DNA of 44,266 nt from Paenibacillus ehimensis NBRC 15659. GTDB taxonomy: Bacteria; Bacillota; Bacilli; Paenibacillales; NBRC-103111. The stretch covers positions 1 through 44,266 of the forward strand of contig NZ_BILX01000055.1 in assembly GCF_004000785.1 (NCBI RefSeq), written 5' to 3'. Below are positions 8,808 through 17,901 of the stretch, piece after piece; the stretch's first letter is position 1, and each line of letters opens with the position of its first letter. The notes beneath the pieces were generated by a model. The model was not told where the DNA came from. It was given only the letters and a program-made list of their open reading frames with translations, and searched no databases. The position numbers and the translations under genes are program-made.

Positions 8808-9659
8808 ATGAACAATGCCGGTTTATTGCTGCAAAGCATGCTCGATACGCTGCATCCGGCTGAAAAACGGGTAGCCGAGTATATCCTTCGGCACCAGCAG
8901 CAAATTAGCCAAATTTCCGTGCAAAAGCTCGCCGAAGATACGGAAACGAGCGTAGCGACGGTCGCCCGGCTTGCCCAGCGCGCCGGCTTCAGCGGATACC
9001 GCGAGCTAAAGTTCGCACTGCTTGCTGCTACGGCCGCAATTCCGAAGAAAGACGACCATTTTGACGATATTCGTCCCGGCATGGACTCCGCCGAAGTGAT
9101 CCGGCAGCTTACCCGCGGGGCAAAGCAATGCATCGAGGATACGGCGCTGGTCCTGTCCGCCGAACAGGTCGACCGGGCCGTTACCGCGCTGCTGAACGCT
9201 TCGAAAACGGCTTTTTTCGGCGTAGGCAGCTCTTCTTTCGTCGCGATGGACGCCTCGTTCAAGTGGATTCGCCTGAACCGGTGGAGCTTTGTTTACAGCG
9301 ATCCTCAAGTTATGCTGCTTTCCGGCGTCCTGCTTCAGCCAGGGGATGTACTCGTCGCTATTTCCTACTCTGGAAAAACGAAGGAAACCCTCGAAGTGGC
9401 GGCGATGGCCAAAGAGCACGGGGCCACGGTGATCAGCATCACGCAGGTCGGCAACAATCCGCTTCATCAAATGGCGGATATCGGACTTTGGGTCACCGCG
9501 ACCGAGGCGGGGATGAAACGGGGCGACATCGGTTCGCGTCTGGCTCAAACCCATGTGATCGATATTTTATACATGTCCATGATCAGCCGTAACTTTACCG
9601 ACGCCGTACTGCAGCTGGAAGAAACCTACACCATGGTGCGCCAAAAAAGAAAGGGCTAA
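8808..9659 (+). CDS. RpiR-family transcriptional regulator (HTH plus SIS domain)
   Basis: A 283-residue regulator. The N-terminal helix-turn-helix is of RpiR type (LHPAEKRVAEYIL, then VQKLAEDTETSVATVARLAQRAGFSGYRELKF, residues about 15-65). The C-terminal sugar isomerase (SIS) domain binds phosphosugars (FFGVGSSSFVAMDASFKWIRL and ISYSGKTKETLEVAAMAKEHGATVISIT). The ligand is probably an amino-sugar phosphate given nagA 26 bases downstream. I chose the ATG at 8808, 7 bases after AGGTG, over the GTG at 8799 that overlaps the ribosome binding site. RpiR proteins can repress or activate; the direction here is unknown. Confidence 0.93.
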   Translation: MNNAGLLLQSMLDTLHPAEKRVAEYILRHQQQISQISVQKLAEDTETSVATVARLAQRAGFSGYRELKFALLAATAAIPKKDDHFDDIRPGMDSAEVIRQLTRGAKQCIEDTALVLSAEQVDRAVTALLNASKTAFFGVGSSSFVAMDASFKWIRLNRWSFVYSDPQVMLLSGVLLQPGDVLVAISYSGKTKETLEVAAMAKEHGATVISITQVGNNPLHQMADIGLWVTATEAGMKRGDIGSRLAQTHVIDILYMSMISRNFTDAVLQLEETYTMVRQKRKG

Positions 9660-9685
9660 ACAAAGAGCAAATGGAGGCGTTGCAC

Positions 9686-10903
9686 GTGACGGAGCGCGAA
9701 CGAAGAGCCGGCCGGCTGGTGCTCAAAGGGATGATCCTCGACGGAAGCGGCAGAGACCCTTTTAGCGGTTATGTCGTCATCGAGAGGGGCAGAATCGCAA
9801 AAGTATACGCCGAGGAGGAGACGGCCGCCGGATACGGCCATCCGGATGAGGCTGCAGACGCACCCCTGCTCGATTTTGGCAGCTCCTGCTTGACACCCGG
9901 CTTGATCGACATTCATCTTCACGGCGGCGCAGGCGCGGATGTCATGGACGGCAGCGCCTCCGGCCTGATCCGGATGCTCCGCTATTATCTCGCCCATGGC
10001 ACAACCTCGATTCTCGCCACCACCTTGACGGCCTCGAAGCCGGACATCGACCGCGCGCTAGCCGCCGCTTTTTCCGTGCGGCAAACGGAGCGCATCGGTC
10101 AGGTGATCCAAGGCATCCATCTTGAAGGGCCGTTCCTCAGTCCCAAATGGCCCGGAGCCCAGCATCCGCAATGGCTTTGCAACCCGCAGACCGCGTGGCT
10201 TCGCGAATGGACCTCCCGCTTCCCCGGATTTCTTCGCATGCTGACGCTCGCTCCCGAACTGGAAGGCGCCCAGGAGGCCGTCGCTTTTGCCTTGGAGCAA
10301 AACATCATCGCCGCTTGCGGACATTCCGACGCTACCTACGATCAGGTGCGGACCGCTATCGGCTGGGGAATTTCCCATGCCGTCCACTGCTGCAATGCCA
10401 TGCGTCCGTTTCATCATCGGGAACCGGGGGTTGTGGGAGCGGTGCTTCTGCACGACGAGCTTAGCACCGAAATCAACGTTGACGGGTATCATCTGCACCC
10501 GGCAGCCGTAGAATTGATTGTAAGACTAAAGCAGGACCGCGTCTGTGTAATTACGGATTCCATGCGCGCCGCGGGCATGACGGACGGCGTCTACCATTTG
10601 GCCGGACTGGAGGTGCATGTCAAGGAAGGGGCTGCCCGGTTCGCCGACGGTACGATCGCCGGAAGCACCATTCCTTTGGCGCAATCGGTACGAAATCTCG
10701 TGCAAACGCACGGAAAATCGTTGCCGGAGGCCGTGAAGCATGCGACCTCGATTCCGGCAGGAATCGCAAAACTGCACAACAAGGGACTTTTAAAAGCCGG
10801 GTACGATGCGGACCTCATCGTGCTGGAGCCCGAGCAACTGCAGGTGAAGCGCGTCATGCTTGGCGGGGATTGGTTTGATCCCGAATCCAACGACTTTGTC
10901 TAG
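9686..10903 (+). CDS. nagA: N-acetylglucosamine-6-phosphate deacetylase
   Basis: NagA converts GlcNAc-6-phosphate to glucosamine-6-phosphate and acetate, the committed step of amino-sugar use. The 405-residue amidohydrolase shows GLIDIHLHGGAGADVMDG (metal HxH), the HLEGPFLSPKWPGAQHP segment carrying the metal Glu, CGHSDATYDQ (metal His), HAVHCCNAMRPFHHREPG (substrate and metal His) and VITDSMRAAGMTDGVY with the catalytic Asp. The GTG at 9686 lies 8 bases after GGAGG and is preferred to an ATG at 9671 that overlaps it. It follows the RpiR gene closely and is surely co-transcribed with it. The partner deaminase gene nagB is not in the window. Confidence 0.96.
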   Translation: MTERERRAGRLVLKGMILDGSGRDPFSGYVVIERGRIAKVYAEEETAAGYGHPDEAADAPLLDFGSSCLTPGLIDIHLHGGAGADVMDGSASGLIRMLRYYLAHGTTSILATTLTASKPDIDRALAAAFSVRQTERIGQVIQGIHLEGPFLSPKWPGAQHPQWLCNPQTAWLREWTSRFPGFLRMLTLAPELEGAQEAVAFALEQNIIAACGHSDATYDQVRTAIGWGISHAVHCCNAMRPFHHREPGVVGAVLLHDELSTEINVDGYHLHPAAVELIVRLKQDRVCVITDSMRAAGMTDGVYHLAGLEVHVKEGAARFADGTIAGSTIPLAQSVRNLVQTHGKSLPEAVKHATSIPAGIAKLHNKGLLKAGYDADLIVLEPEQLQVKRVMLGGDWFDPESNDFV

Positions 10904-10953
10904 GCATCGGGAAGCGCATATTCACAAGCATTCATTTCAGGGAGGGGTTCGCT

Positions 10954-11697
10954 TTGCAATCCATTGGTGTCATTGAGGCCATTTACCGGTATCCGGTTAA
11001 GTCCTTTCAAGGGGAACGCCTGAGCACGGTCGATATCGAGCGATACGGTCTCTACGGAGACAGAGGGTACGCTTTTATTGATCACACGCGCTCAACCGAT
11101 GCTTCCCGCTCGAATAAAAAGCTGAACGCCAAATTTGTCCCGAAGCTGCTCGCTTACTCCAGCAAATACGTGGCCGACCGATCCGGCAACGAATTTCCGC
11201 CAGTGCAGGTTACCGCCCCCGACGGCCGGGTATTTCAATGGGGTGAGGAGCTTTTTGAAGAAATTCGGGCCGTCGTTTCTCCGCGGGAGATTTCTCCACA
11301 GAAATATTCGCCTGAGCATGACGACCTGCTGGGGGTTGATGAAGCAAACATTTTGCTCGCCACGGATGTTTCTCTGGCCGAGCTGGAAAAAATTATCGGC
11401 GTGGAAGCCGACATGCGCAGATTCCGACCCAACTTCGTCATTCGCTACGACGAACAAAGGCCTTTTGAGGAGTTTGATTGGATCGGGAAAACCGTCCACA
11501 TCGGAGATACGAAGCTGGAGGTATACAAAAAATGCCATCGATGCAGCATGGTGAACGTGGATCCGGACCATAACACCGTCAACCCGACATTCCTAAAGCA
11601 TATCGCCAAGCATCTGGATGCCTGCTTTGGGGTATACGCCAGAGTCGTTCGGACCGGAACCATTACCGTTGACGATCCGGTTTATTTGAGCGATTGA
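10954..11697 (+). CDS. MOSC-domain protein
   Basis: A 247-residue protein with an N-terminal MOSC beta-barrel (IGVIEAIYRYPVKSFQGERL, then YGLYGDRGYAFID) and a C-terminal MOSC domain (MRRFRPNFVIRYDEQRPFEEFDWIG, KCHRCSMVNVDPDHNTVNP, FGVYARVVRTGTI). MOSC proteins bind sulfur or molybdenum cofactor through the conserved Cys, here in KKCHRCSM. Relatives include YcbX/YiiM-type enzymes that detoxify N-hydroxylated bases. The start is TTG at 10954 behind GGGAGGGG. It is 50 bases downstream of nagA but has no obvious functional tie to amino sugars. Confidence 0.9.
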   Translation: MQSIGVIEAIYRYPVKSFQGERLSTVDIERYGLYGDRGYAFIDHTRSTDASRSNKKLNAKFVPKLLAYSSKYVADRSGNEFPPVQVTAPDGRVFQWGEELFEEIRAVVSPREISPQKYSPEHDDLLGVDEANILLATDVSLAELEKIIGVEADMRRFRPNFVIRYDEQRPFEEFDWIGKTVHIGDTKLEVYKKCHRCSMVNVDPDHNTVNPTFLKHIAKHLDACFGVYARVVRTGTITVDDPVYLSD

Positions 11698-11703
11698 TTT
11701 CAA

Positions 11704-11741
11704 ATTAAAAAGAGCGATTCGTTCCTTTACGAATTCGCTCT
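11704..11741 (-). terminator. Terminator between the MOSC gene and rbgA, likely bidirectional
   Basis: AGAGCGAATTCGT and ACGAATCGCTCT pair across a short loop with one bulged base. On the minus strand the stem runs straight into TTTTT, ending the rbgA transcript; it also lies just past the stop of the convergent MOSC gene. Confidence 0.82.
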
Positions 11742-11826
11742 ACTTGATACATTCATTTTTCGTTCCCAACGCGCGCCGTGCCTCTCACAGCGCGCGTTGC
11801 CGCGTTTATGGACAGCTGTGGCATGG

Positions 11827-12705
11827 TTAGGCTGTCGGGGCATCTTCAGGCGCTTCCAGGCTTATTCGTCCCAGCTTGCCTGCCCTCAGCTCGCGCAGAA
11901 TGGCGAGCGAGGCCTTCTCCAGATCCACCCGTCCTCCGCTCATCAGCGCGCCGCGCTTGCGGCCTACGGCTTCCATCAAAGCGACAATCGCCTCGGTATC
12001 TGCCGGGTCTTGCGGAATCTCTTCTACGCCGAAACGCTCTTTGACCGCTTGCGCATAATGCTGGGTCAAATAACGCATAGCGAACAGGGCGATTTCCTCC
12101 ACCTGCAAAATCTCTTCCTTGATCGCCCCGGTCGCTGCCAAGCGCAGACCGACCGACTGATCTTCGAACTTCGGCCACAAAATCCCCGGCGTATCGAGCA
12201 GTTCCATCTCCGTGCCGACCTTAATCCACTGCTGTCCTTTGGTGACCCCCGGCTTGTCTCCGGTTGCGGCGATTTTACGTCCGGCCATCCGGTTGATCAG
12301 GGTCGACTTTCCGACATTCGGAATTCCGACGATCAGCGCGCGGATCGCTCTCGGATTCATTCCTTTGCGCAGCTGCGCCTGAATTTTTTCCGACAGCAGC
12401 TCCTTGCTGCGCTGCATAATTTCTTTCACCGGGTTGCCGCCTACGGAATCGATAGGGATCGCTTTCAGCCCTTGCTCGGCGAAAAACTCAATCCACTGCC
12501 GGGTAACCTCAGGGTCCGCCAAATCATGCTTATTCAGCAGAACCAAGCGCGGTTTGTTTTGCAAAATCTCATCGATCATCGGGTTTCGGCTGGATAACGG
12601 TACCCGCGCATCCAAAAGCTCGATCGCCATATCAATCAGCTTCAGCTTCTCCTGGATTTGCCGCCTTGCCCGTGTCATGTGACCCGGAAACCATTGGATC
12701 GTCAT
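11827..12705 (-). CDS. rbgA: Ribosome biogenesis GTPase A
   Basis: RbgA (YlqF) is a circularly permuted GTPase needed for late assembly of the 50S subunit. The 292-residue protein shows the permuted order: G4 NKHD (about residue 58), then G1 GIPNVGKST (about 127-135), then G3 DTPG (about 171), followed by a helical C-terminal RNA-binding domain. I placed the start at the ATG at 12705, 8 bases after GAGG; a GTG 9 bases further up overlaps the ribosome binding site. In B. subtilis it directly follows rplS; here lepB lies between. Confidence 0.97.
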   Translation of the reverse strand: MTIQWFPGHMTRARRQIQEKLKLIDMAIELLDARVPLSSRNPMIDEILQNKPRLVLLNKHDLADPEVTRQWIEFFAEQGLKAIPIDSVGGNPVKEIMQRSKELLSEKIQAQLRKGMNPRAIRALIVGIPNVGKSTLINRMAGRKIAATGDKPGVTKGQQWIKVGTEMELLDTPGILWPKFEDQSVGLRLAATGAIKEEILQVEEIALFAMRYLTQHYAQAVKERFGVEEIPQDPADTEAIVALMEAVGRKRGALMSGGRVDLEKASLAILRELRAGKLGRISLEAPEDAPTA

Positions 12706-12728
12706 CTGAGTCACCTCAATCTGTTTAC

Positions 12729-13325
12729 CTACTGCCGGTTCGGGCTGTTGAAATGAACCAGGCTGATTTTATTGAACGGCCAGAATATCAAATCGGCACG
12801 TCCGACAATTTTATCATAATTGACAAAGCCTACAGACGGGTCGCGGCTATCCGAGCTGTTCGAACGGTTGTCGCCCATTACGAATACGCTGCCCTCGGGG
12901 ACTGTCTGCTCCGGGAAATTTCTTGTGTTATAGGGTCTCCCTTCCGAGGCGGCTTTATCCAACGCCGGCTTCAGATAGGTTTCGTCCACCAATTGGTTGT
13001 CCACGTACACCTTGTCGCCTTCGACTCTAACCTTTTGGCCCGGCAAGGCAATGACGCGCTTTATGTAATCTTTATCTTTGGTCGCATGAAACACGACGAC
13101 TTCCCCGTGCTTCGGCGTCCCGAACTTGTAAATAAACTTATTGACAATGAGCCGTTCTCCCGTATAGAAATTCGGCTCCATGGAAGGCCCTTCCACAATG
13201 AACGGGGCGAAAACGAGCCAGCGTATAAAAAACACGAGGGCCGCCGCAATCAGCAGCGCTTTGATCCATTCCCAAGCTTCGTTTTTGACGGGATTCGTTT
13301 TTTCTACGGTTTGATCCTGCTCCAT
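12729..13325 (-). CDS. lepB: Type I signal peptidase
   Basis: A 198-residue membrane-anchored serine protease that cleaves signal peptides of exported proteins. A short cytoplasmic N-terminus is followed by one membrane segment ([19 protein letters not shown], about residues 20-38). Next come the catalytic Ser in [14 protein letters not shown], the catalytic Lys in [11 protein letters not shown], and the [11 protein letters not shown] box. The ATG at 13325 follows AGG with 7 bases; a much longer open frame upstream runs into the terminator of rplS and is not credible. It sits between rplS and rbgA. Confidence 0.96.
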   Translation of the reverse strand: MEQDQTVEKTNPVKNEAWEWIKALLIAAALVFFIRWLVFAPFIVEGPSMEPNFYTGERLIVNKFIYKFGTPKHGEVVVFHATKDKDYIKRVIALPGQKVRVEGDKVYVDNQLVDETYLKPALDKAASEGRPYNTRNFPEQTVPEGSVFVMGDNRSNSSDSRDPSVGFVNYDKIVGRADLIFWPFNKISLVHFNSPNRQ

Positions 13326-13354
13326 TAGCTTTCCTGCCCTTTCGCCAGAGTGGG

Positions 13355-13391
13355 TAAAAAACGAAAAGGGACTTGGTGTGCAAGCCCCTTT
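13355..13391 (-). terminator. Terminator after rplS
   Basis: AAAGGGGCTTG and CAAGTCCCTTT form an 11-bp stem (one G-U pair) around a 5-base loop, followed on the minus strand by TTTTCGTTTTTT. It separates rplS from lepB, so lepB either depends on read-through or has its own promoter. Confidence 0.85.
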
Positions 13392-13398
13392 GTTTTCG

Positions 13399-13740
13399 TT
13401 ATCGAATCTCTTGAATTCTTGCTGCCTTACCGCGCAGACCGCGAAGATAATAGAGCTTCGCGCGACGGACTTTACCACGGCGAGCCACTTCAATCTTATC
13501 GATCTTCGGAGTATGAAGCGGGAACGTTCTCTCAACGCCGACACCGTAAGAAATTTTTCTTACTGTGAACGTTTCGCTGATTCCGCCGCCGCGGCGCTTA
13601 ATAACAACGCCCTCGAACAGCTGGATACGCTCGCGCGAACCCTCGATAACCTTAACGTACACTTTCAAAGTGTCGCCAGGACGAAAGCTCGGAATGTCGC
13701 TGCGCAGTTGTTCCTTCGTAATCTCTTGGATCAAGTTCAT
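13399..13740 (-). CDS. rplS: 50S ribosomal protein L19
   Basis: L19 sits at the interface of the two ribosomal subunits. The 113-residue protein is a full-length match to the family: [51 protein letters not shown] and [20 protein letters not shown]. The ATG follows GGAAGGAGGGAG. It has its own promoter (13853-13881) and terminator, so it is a separate unit within the block, with a leader that probably folds. Confidence 0.98.
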   Translation of the reverse strand: MNLIQEITKEQLRSDIPSFRPGDTLKVYVKVIEGSRERIQLFEGVVIKRRGGGISETFTVRKISYGVGVERTFPLHTPKIDKIEVARRGKVRRAKLYYLRGLRGKAARIQEIR

Positions 13741-13790
13741 GGATGACTCCCTCCTTCCACACAGGTGTTCATGCCGCTGCTAATAGATGT
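13741..13790 (-). promoter_or_regulatory. Candidate L19 (rplS) mRNA leader
   Basis: The bases just before the rplS start, including GAACACCTGTGTGGAAGG and the extended ribosome binding site, resemble the short L19 leader element known from low-GC Gram-positives, in which the ribosomal protein is thought to bind its own message. I judge this from memory of the consensus; a covariance-model search (Rfam L19_leader) would decide. Confidence 0.5.
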
Positions 13791-13852
13791 CGGTTCTTCG
13801 ATGTCACGTGCAGAGGACCACCGTATTCAAGCAAATTGCCACAACGTTTTAT

Positions 13853-13881
13853 ATAATAGCATAAACTCAAGGGAAACACAA
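13853..13881 (-). promoter_or_regulatory. Promoter of rplS
   Basis: On the minus strand TTGTGT, 17 bases, TATTAT. The -10 matches consensus at 5 of 6 positions. The predicted message starts about 105 bases upstream of the rplS ATG, leaving room for a structured leader. Confidence 0.65.
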
Positions 13882-13974
13882 CCAGTTCTTCGCTGTACCG
13901 GCTGTGATTGACGATAATTTTCCGAGTCGCTTCATTTCCGATGTACTTGAAAACGTATTCAACGACGCAAAATT

Positions 13975-14022
13975 AAAAACCGCCTTGTCTCATGCTTCTG
14001 CGCATGACGCAAAACGGTTTTT
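13975..14022 (-). terminator. Terminator of the trmD unit
   Basis: A long stem: outer arms AAAAACCG and CGGTTTTT, then TTTTG pairing with CAAGG (G-U pairs), then TCATGC and GCATGA around a 6-base loop. On the minus strand the T-run follows directly. It lies 17 bases after the trmD stop and ahead of the rplS promoter. Confidence 0.88.
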
Positions 14023-14038
14023 CCTGAGCGTAGGCCCG

Positions 14039-14806
14039 TCATTCCGGCTTCCCGGGGAGATCCCGACCTGAACGCTCCTGCGCTTCCCATTCGTGAAGCC
14101 AGCGGCGTTCTTTAGGCGTGAGCTCGATCCCCTCCAGCAAATCGGGACGTTTCCTCCATGTGCGCTCCAGCGACTGCTTTCTGCGCCACTCCTCGATATT
14201 CCCATGGTGACCGGAGATCAGCACTTCGGGAACCTCCCAGCCGCGGAAATTCGCGGGACGGGTATAATGAGGATATTCCAGCAGCCCGGTGCTGAACGAA
14301 TCCGTCACCGCCGACGTTTCGTTGCCCAGCACGCCGGGGAGCAGACGTACGACACTGTCGATCACGACCATCGCCGGCAGCTCTCCCCCGGTCAGCACAT
14401 AATCGCCGATGGACAGCTCGTCCGTCACCAAGTGCTCGCGGATACGCTCGTCATAGCCCTCGTAGTGTCCGCAGATGAAGATCAAATGCCGCTCCGCCGC
14501 AAGCTCCTCGGCTTTTTTCTGCGAGAACGGCTCGCCTTGAGGACACATCAGGATCACGCGGGGCTTCGATTCCAGCCCGGAGGTTACATCCTCAACCGCC
14601 GCGAACAGCGGTTCCGGCTTCAGCACCATGCCGCCACCGCCACCGTACGGATAGTCGTCCACCGTATTATGCTTGTTGTTCGCGTAATCGCGAAAATTGA
14701 CCGTATTCAGCCCGACTAAACCTTTTTCCCGTGCCTTCCCCAAAATACTCGAAGTAAACACCCCTTCGAACATCGCTGGAAAAAGCGTCAGCACGTCGAT
14801 TCTCAT
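14039..14806 (-). CDS. trmD: tRNA (guanine-N1)-methyltransferase
   Basis: TrmD methylates G37 next to the anticodon using S-adenosylmethionine and prevents +1 frameshifting. The 255-residue protein has the SPOUT trefoil-knot pattern: [45 protein letters not shown], and [31 protein letters not shown]. The C-terminal helical domain binds tRNA. The ATG overlaps the rimM stop by 4 bases (ATGA), so translation is coupled. Confidence 0.98.
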   Translation of the reverse strand: MRIDVLTLFPAMFEGVFTSSILGKAREKGLVGLNTVNFRDYANNKHNTVDDYPYGGGGGMVLKPEPLFAAVEDVTSGLESKPRVILMCPQGEPFSQKKAEELAAERHLIFICGHYEGYDERIREHLVTDELSIGDYVLTGGELPAMVVIDSVVRLLPGVLGNETSAVTDSFSTGLLEYPHYTRPANFRGWEVPEVLISGHHGNIEEWRRKQSLERTWRKRPDLLEGIELTPKERRWLHEWEAQERSGRDLPGKPE

Positions 14807-15327
14807 AGGTCAAGCAAGCCTTCCATCAGGCGGACCGTAATCTTTTTCCCGTTTACGTCGACGTTCAGCACGACATCGTCGATATAAGGGAGCAGCAGCG
14901 GTTTGCCGGCCGGACGCTTGACGACCCATACGTCATTCGCCCCGGGCGATAAAATTTCCGAAATCGTACCCAGCTCTTCGCCTTCCTCCGTGACGACGGT
15001 GCAGCCGATAATTTCGTGGTAGTAATACTCGTCTTCGGGAAGCTCGGACAAATATTGTTCTTCGACTTTCAAGAGCCAGCCTTTATATTTCTCCACTTCG
15101 TTGATATTCGTGAAGCCTTGGAATTTGATGATAAACATATTTTTTTGCTCACGGGCCGCTTCGACCGTAACAGAGAGCTGCGTCCCTTGCTCGGGGTGGA
15201 CGAATACCAGCTTGCTGCCTTTGGCAAAGCGTTCGTCCGGAAAATGCGTTTCCGGTACGATTTTAAGCTCGCCGCGGATGCCGTGTGTATTTACAATTTT
15301 TCCAACCGTATACAACTTTTCGCTCAT
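14803..15327 (-). CDS. rimM: 16S rRNA processing protein RimM
   Basis: RimM helps fold the 3' domain of 16S rRNA during 30S assembly and binds S19. The 174-residue protein has the N-terminal RimM beta-barrel ([29 protein letters not shown]) and a C-terminal PRC barrel ([44 protein letters not shown]). The ATG follows GGGAGGG. It is separated from khpA by a hairpin that looks like a terminator. B. subtilis has ylqD between khpA and rimM; it is absent here. Confidence 0.97.
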   Translation of the reverse strand: MSEKLYTVGKIVNTHGIRGELKIVPETHFPDERFAKGSKLVFVHPEQGTQLSVTVEAAREQKNMFIIKFQGFTNINEVEKYKGWLLKVEEQYLSELPEDEYYYHEIIGCTVVTEEGEELGTISEILSPGANDVWVVKRPAGKPLLLPYIDDVVLNVDVNGKKITVRLMEGLLDL

Positions 15328-15364
15328 AGGACCCTCCCGGGTTTGGAATAGGAGCTCTATAGGA

Positions 15365-15396
15365 AGAGAAAAGAGTTAGGAGCAGCTCCTAACTCT
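15365..15396 (-). terminator. Perfect hairpin with short T-run between khpA and rimM
   Basis: AGAGTTAGGAGC and GCTCCTAACTCT are perfect 12-base arms with a single base between them. On the minus strand the stem is followed by TTTTCTC, 10 bases after the khpA stop. It could act as a partial terminator lowering rimM-trmD relative to rpsP-khpA, or protect the 3' end of the rpsP-khpA message. Confidence 0.7.
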
Positions 15397-15406
15397 CATG
15401 TTTCCC

Positions 15407-15637
15407 TTATGACACGATTTCAACCGAAACGCGTTTCGGTTCTTTCACTGCAGCGGATGTGACTACGGTGCGGAGCGCCTTGGCAATACGTCCTTGCTTG
15501 CCGATCACTTTGCCGACATCGTCAGGGTGTACCGACAGCTCAAACGTGATGCTGCGGTCGTCCTCGACCGTATTCACGCGTACTTCTTCAGGATGATCCA
15601 CCAACGCCTTGGCGATAACGGTAATAAGATCCTTCAT
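15407..15637 (-). CDS. khpA: KH-domain RNA-binding protein KhpA
   Basis: A 76-residue single KH-domain protein (YlqC in Bacillus). The RNA-contacting loop is GKVIGKQGRIAKALRTVV, preceded by ITFELSVHPDD. In Firmicutes KhpA works with KhpB as a small RNA-binding complex affecting cell division and elongation. The ATG follows GGAGGG. It sits between rpsP and rimM, as in relatives. Confidence 0.95.
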   Translation of the reverse strand: MKDLITVIAKALVDHPEEVRVNTVEDDRSITFELSVHPDDVGKVIGKQGRIAKALRTVVTSAAVKEPKRVSVEIVS

Positions 15638-15659
15638 CGTACCCTCCGAATCTTACAGA

Positions 15660-15932
15660 TTACTTCTGCAGCTTAGACTCGTGAAATTTTGTCAAAATGC
15701 CAGCTTTGCTGAACAGGCTGCGAACCGTATCGGAAGCTTGCGCACCGTTTTGGAGCCATTTCAGTGCTTTTTCCTCGTCGATATTCACAACGGCTGGTTG
15801 AGCAACCGGATTGTATGTGCCAATCTCTTCAATGAAACGACCGTCACGCGGGGAACGGGAATCCGAAACCACCACGCGGTAGAAAGGAGCTTTGTGAGCG
15901 CCCATACGCTTCAGACGAATGCGAGTTGCCAT
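15660..15932 (-). CDS. rpsP: 30S ribosomal protein S16
   Basis: S16 is a small-subunit assembly protein. The 90-residue sequence [22 protein letters not shown], then [18 protein letters not shown] and [17 protein letters not shown], is full length and equals the B. subtilis size. The ATG at 15932 lies after GGGGAGGTGA; an upstream GTG in frame overlaps that site. It is first of the rpsP-khpA pair, 38 bases after ffh. Confidence 0.98.
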   Translation of the reverse strand: MATRIRLKRMGAHKAPFYRVVVSDSRSPRDGRFIEEIGTYNPVAQPAVVNIDEEKALKWLQNGAQASDTVRSLFSKAGILTKFHESKLQK

Positions 15933-15970
15933 GTATATCACCTCCCCAATAGAGTTAAAAAACGTTTATC

Positions 15971-17338
15971 TCAAAACGGGAATTTCATCCCGCGTCCGAG
16001 CTTCTTAAGGTTCTTCAGCTGCTTGGCCCCTTTGGGCCCCATCATGCCGGAGAACTGCTTCATCATCTTGCGCATGTCTTCGAACTGCTTGATAAAACGG
16101 TTGACATCCTGCACGGAATTGCCGCTTCCCGCAGCCAAGCGCTTGCGCCGACTCGGACTGAGCAGGTCCGGATTTTGCCGTTCTTCCTTGGTCATCGACT
16201 TGACGATCGCAGCGACCCGGGCCATTTGCTTATCGTCGACCTTGACGTCCTTCATGCCCTTGATCTTACCTGCGCCCGGCAGCATATCGAGCAATTGGTC
16301 CAGCGGACCCAGCTTCTTGACCTGCTCCATCTGCTCCAGGAAGTCGTCAAACGTGAATTCCGCGGTACGCAGCTTGCGTTCCATTTCCTTCGCTTTGTCC
16401 GCGTCGATGCTCGCTTGCGCTTTCTCGATCAGCGTAAGCATATCGCCCATGCCGAGAATCCGCGAAGCCATCCGTTCGGGATGGAACGGCTCGAGCGCAT
16501 CCAGCTTCTCGCCCATGGCGGCAAACTTAATCGGACAGCCGGTGACGGCTTTGACCGAAATCGCCGCTCCCCCGCGCGTATCGCCGTCGAGCTTCGTCAG
16601 CACGACGCCCGTCAGCTCCAGCTGCTTATGGAAACTTTCGGCCACGTTGACCGCGTCTTGCCCGGTCATTGCATCGACCACCAGCAAAATCTCGTCGGGG
16701 CTGACCGCTTCGACGATCTGCTTCAATTCGTCCATCAAGCTTTCGTCAATGTGAAGACGGCCCGCGGTATCGATGATCAGGTAATCGTTGTTATGATCCT
16801 TCGCATGCTGCAGCGCCTGCTTTGCAATCTCGACCGGGCTGACTTTGTCGCCCAGCGAAAACACCGGAACCTTCAGCTGCTCGCCAAGCACTTGAAGCTG
16901 TTTGATCGCAGCCGGGCGGTAGATGTCCCCCGCGGCCAGCAGCGGCCGGTGGTTCTGCTGAAGAAGCAGCTTCGCGAGCTTGCCGGTCGTCGTCGTTTTC
17001 CCTGCGCCCTGCAGACCGACCATCATAATGACCGTCGGCGGCTTGTTCGCCCGCGCCAGCTTGCTCTGCGTCCCGCCCATCAGGGCTGTCAGCTCTTTGT
17101 TTACGATATCGACGACAACCATCGCCGGAGTAAAGCTTTGCAGCACTTCTTGTCCGATCGCCCGTTCCTTCACCTTGGCGATGAATTCCTTGACGACCTT
17201 AAAGTTGACATCCGCCTCAAGCAGCGCAAGCCGTACTTCCCGCAGCGCTTCGTTTACATCGTCCTCGGTCAGCTTGCCTTTTCCTCTAAGCTTACTGAAT
17301 ACACTTTGCAGCCGGCTGGATAGTCCTTCGAATGCCAC
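15971..17338 (-). CDS. ffh: Signal recognition particle protein Ffh
   Basis: Ffh binds signal sequences and 4.5S/6S scRNA and docks with FtsY to deliver proteins to the membrane. The 455-residue protein has an N domain, a GTPase domain with GLQGAGKTTTTGKLA (about residue 107), DTAGRLHIDE and TKLDGDTRGGAA, and a methionine-rich M domain with FDDFLEQMEQVKKLGPLDQLLDMLPG and a basic SRRKRLAAGSG RNA-binding motif. The start is a GTG behind GGAGGTGGTGACG. It is 30 bases after ylxM. Confidence 0.98.
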   Translation of the reverse strand: MAFEGLSSRLQSVFSKLRGKGKLTEDDVNEALREVRLALLEADVNFKVVKEFIAKVKERAIGQEVLQSFTPAMVVVDIVNKELTALMGGTQSKLARANKPPTVIMMVGLQGAGKTTTTGKLAKLLLQQNHRPLLAAGDIYRPAAIKQLQVLGEQLKVPVFSLGDKVSPVEIAKQALQHAKDHNNDYLIIDTAGRLHIDESLMDELKQIVEAVSPDEILLVVDAMTGQDAVNVAESFHKQLELTGVVLTKLDGDTRGGAAISVKAVTGCPIKFAAMGEKLDALEPFHPERMASRILGMGDMLTLIEKAQASIDADKAKEMERKLRTAEFTFDDFLEQMEQVKKLGPLDQLLDMLPGAGKIKGMKDVKVDDKQMARVAAIVKSMTKEERQNPDLLSPSRRKRLAAGSGNSVQDVNRFIKQFEDMRKMMKQFSGMMGPKGAKQLKNLKKLGRGMKFPF

Positions 17339-17368
17339 AGGTCGTCACCACCTTTCGGAGGGAATATG

Positions 17369-17719
17369 TTAGTCCAATTCGTTAAGCTTTTCCATGACGG
17401 CCTGAATCCCCGAGCGCTCCGGCTCCGGCAGACCGCCGCTAAGCGCCTCAAGCTGCCGGAGGAGCCGCTGCCGTTCTTCATGCTTCTCCAAGAGCCGCAG
17501 CTTGCCTTCGTACTCCTCAAGCACGGATTCGGCCCGTTTAATATGTTCGTAGACCGCTTGACGGCTGATGCTGAATTCCGATGCGATCTCGCCAAGCGAA
17601 TAATCGTCGTGAAAATAATGCTTCAAAAACATTTGCTGCTTTTCCGTCAGCAGCCGCTCATAGAAATCGAACAGCAGATTAATCCGATTCGTCTTTTGAA
17701 GGACATTTTCCTCCGTCAT
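17369..17719 (-). CDS. ylxM: YlxM, SRP-associated helix-turn-helix protein
   Basis: A 116-residue sigma-70 region-4-like DNA-binding protein found next to ffh in Firmicutes and reported to modulate the signal recognition particle. Characteristic sequence: [56 protein letters not shown], a complete helix-turn-helix, then an acidic/basic coiled C-terminus. The ATG at 17719 follows GAGG by 6 bases; the longer upstream frame has no ribosome binding site. Confidence 0.95.
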   Translation of the reverse strand: MTEENVLQKTNRINLLFDFYERLLTEKQQMFLKHYFHDDYSLGEIASEFSISRQAVYEHIKRAESVLEEYEGKLRLLEKHEERQRLLRQLEALSGGLPEPERSGIQAVMEKLNELD

Positions 17720-17772
17720 TCGTGCCTCACCCCCGTTAAGGTAAAACACTTTACAGCAAATCAACCTCACTT

Positions 17773-17801
17773 ATCATACTGAAATTGAAGGGGGATGTCA
17801 A
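17773..17801 (-). promoter_or_regulatory. Promoter of ylxM-ffh
   Basis: On the minus strand TTGACA, 17 bases, TATGAT: a perfect -35 and a 5/6 -10. It lies 54 bases upstream of ylxM and downstream of the ftsY terminator, so ylxM-ffh starts a new transcription unit. Confidence 0.85.
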
Positions 17802-17877
17802 GCTTTTCTCCTTGTCAGGTCAAAAGCATGGTTACAGCAGCGAAAACGGAGCAGGCCAACCCATGAATGCGCGGCAA

Positions 17878-17901
17878 AAAGCCGGCTTATTGACCGGCTT
17901 T
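17878..17901 (-). terminator. Terminator overlapping the end of ftsY
   Basis: AAAGCCGG and CCGGCTTT form an 8-bp stem around an 8-base loop that contains the ftsY stop codon; TTTTTG follows on the minus strand. The coding end is therefore part of the terminator. Confidence 0.75.
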
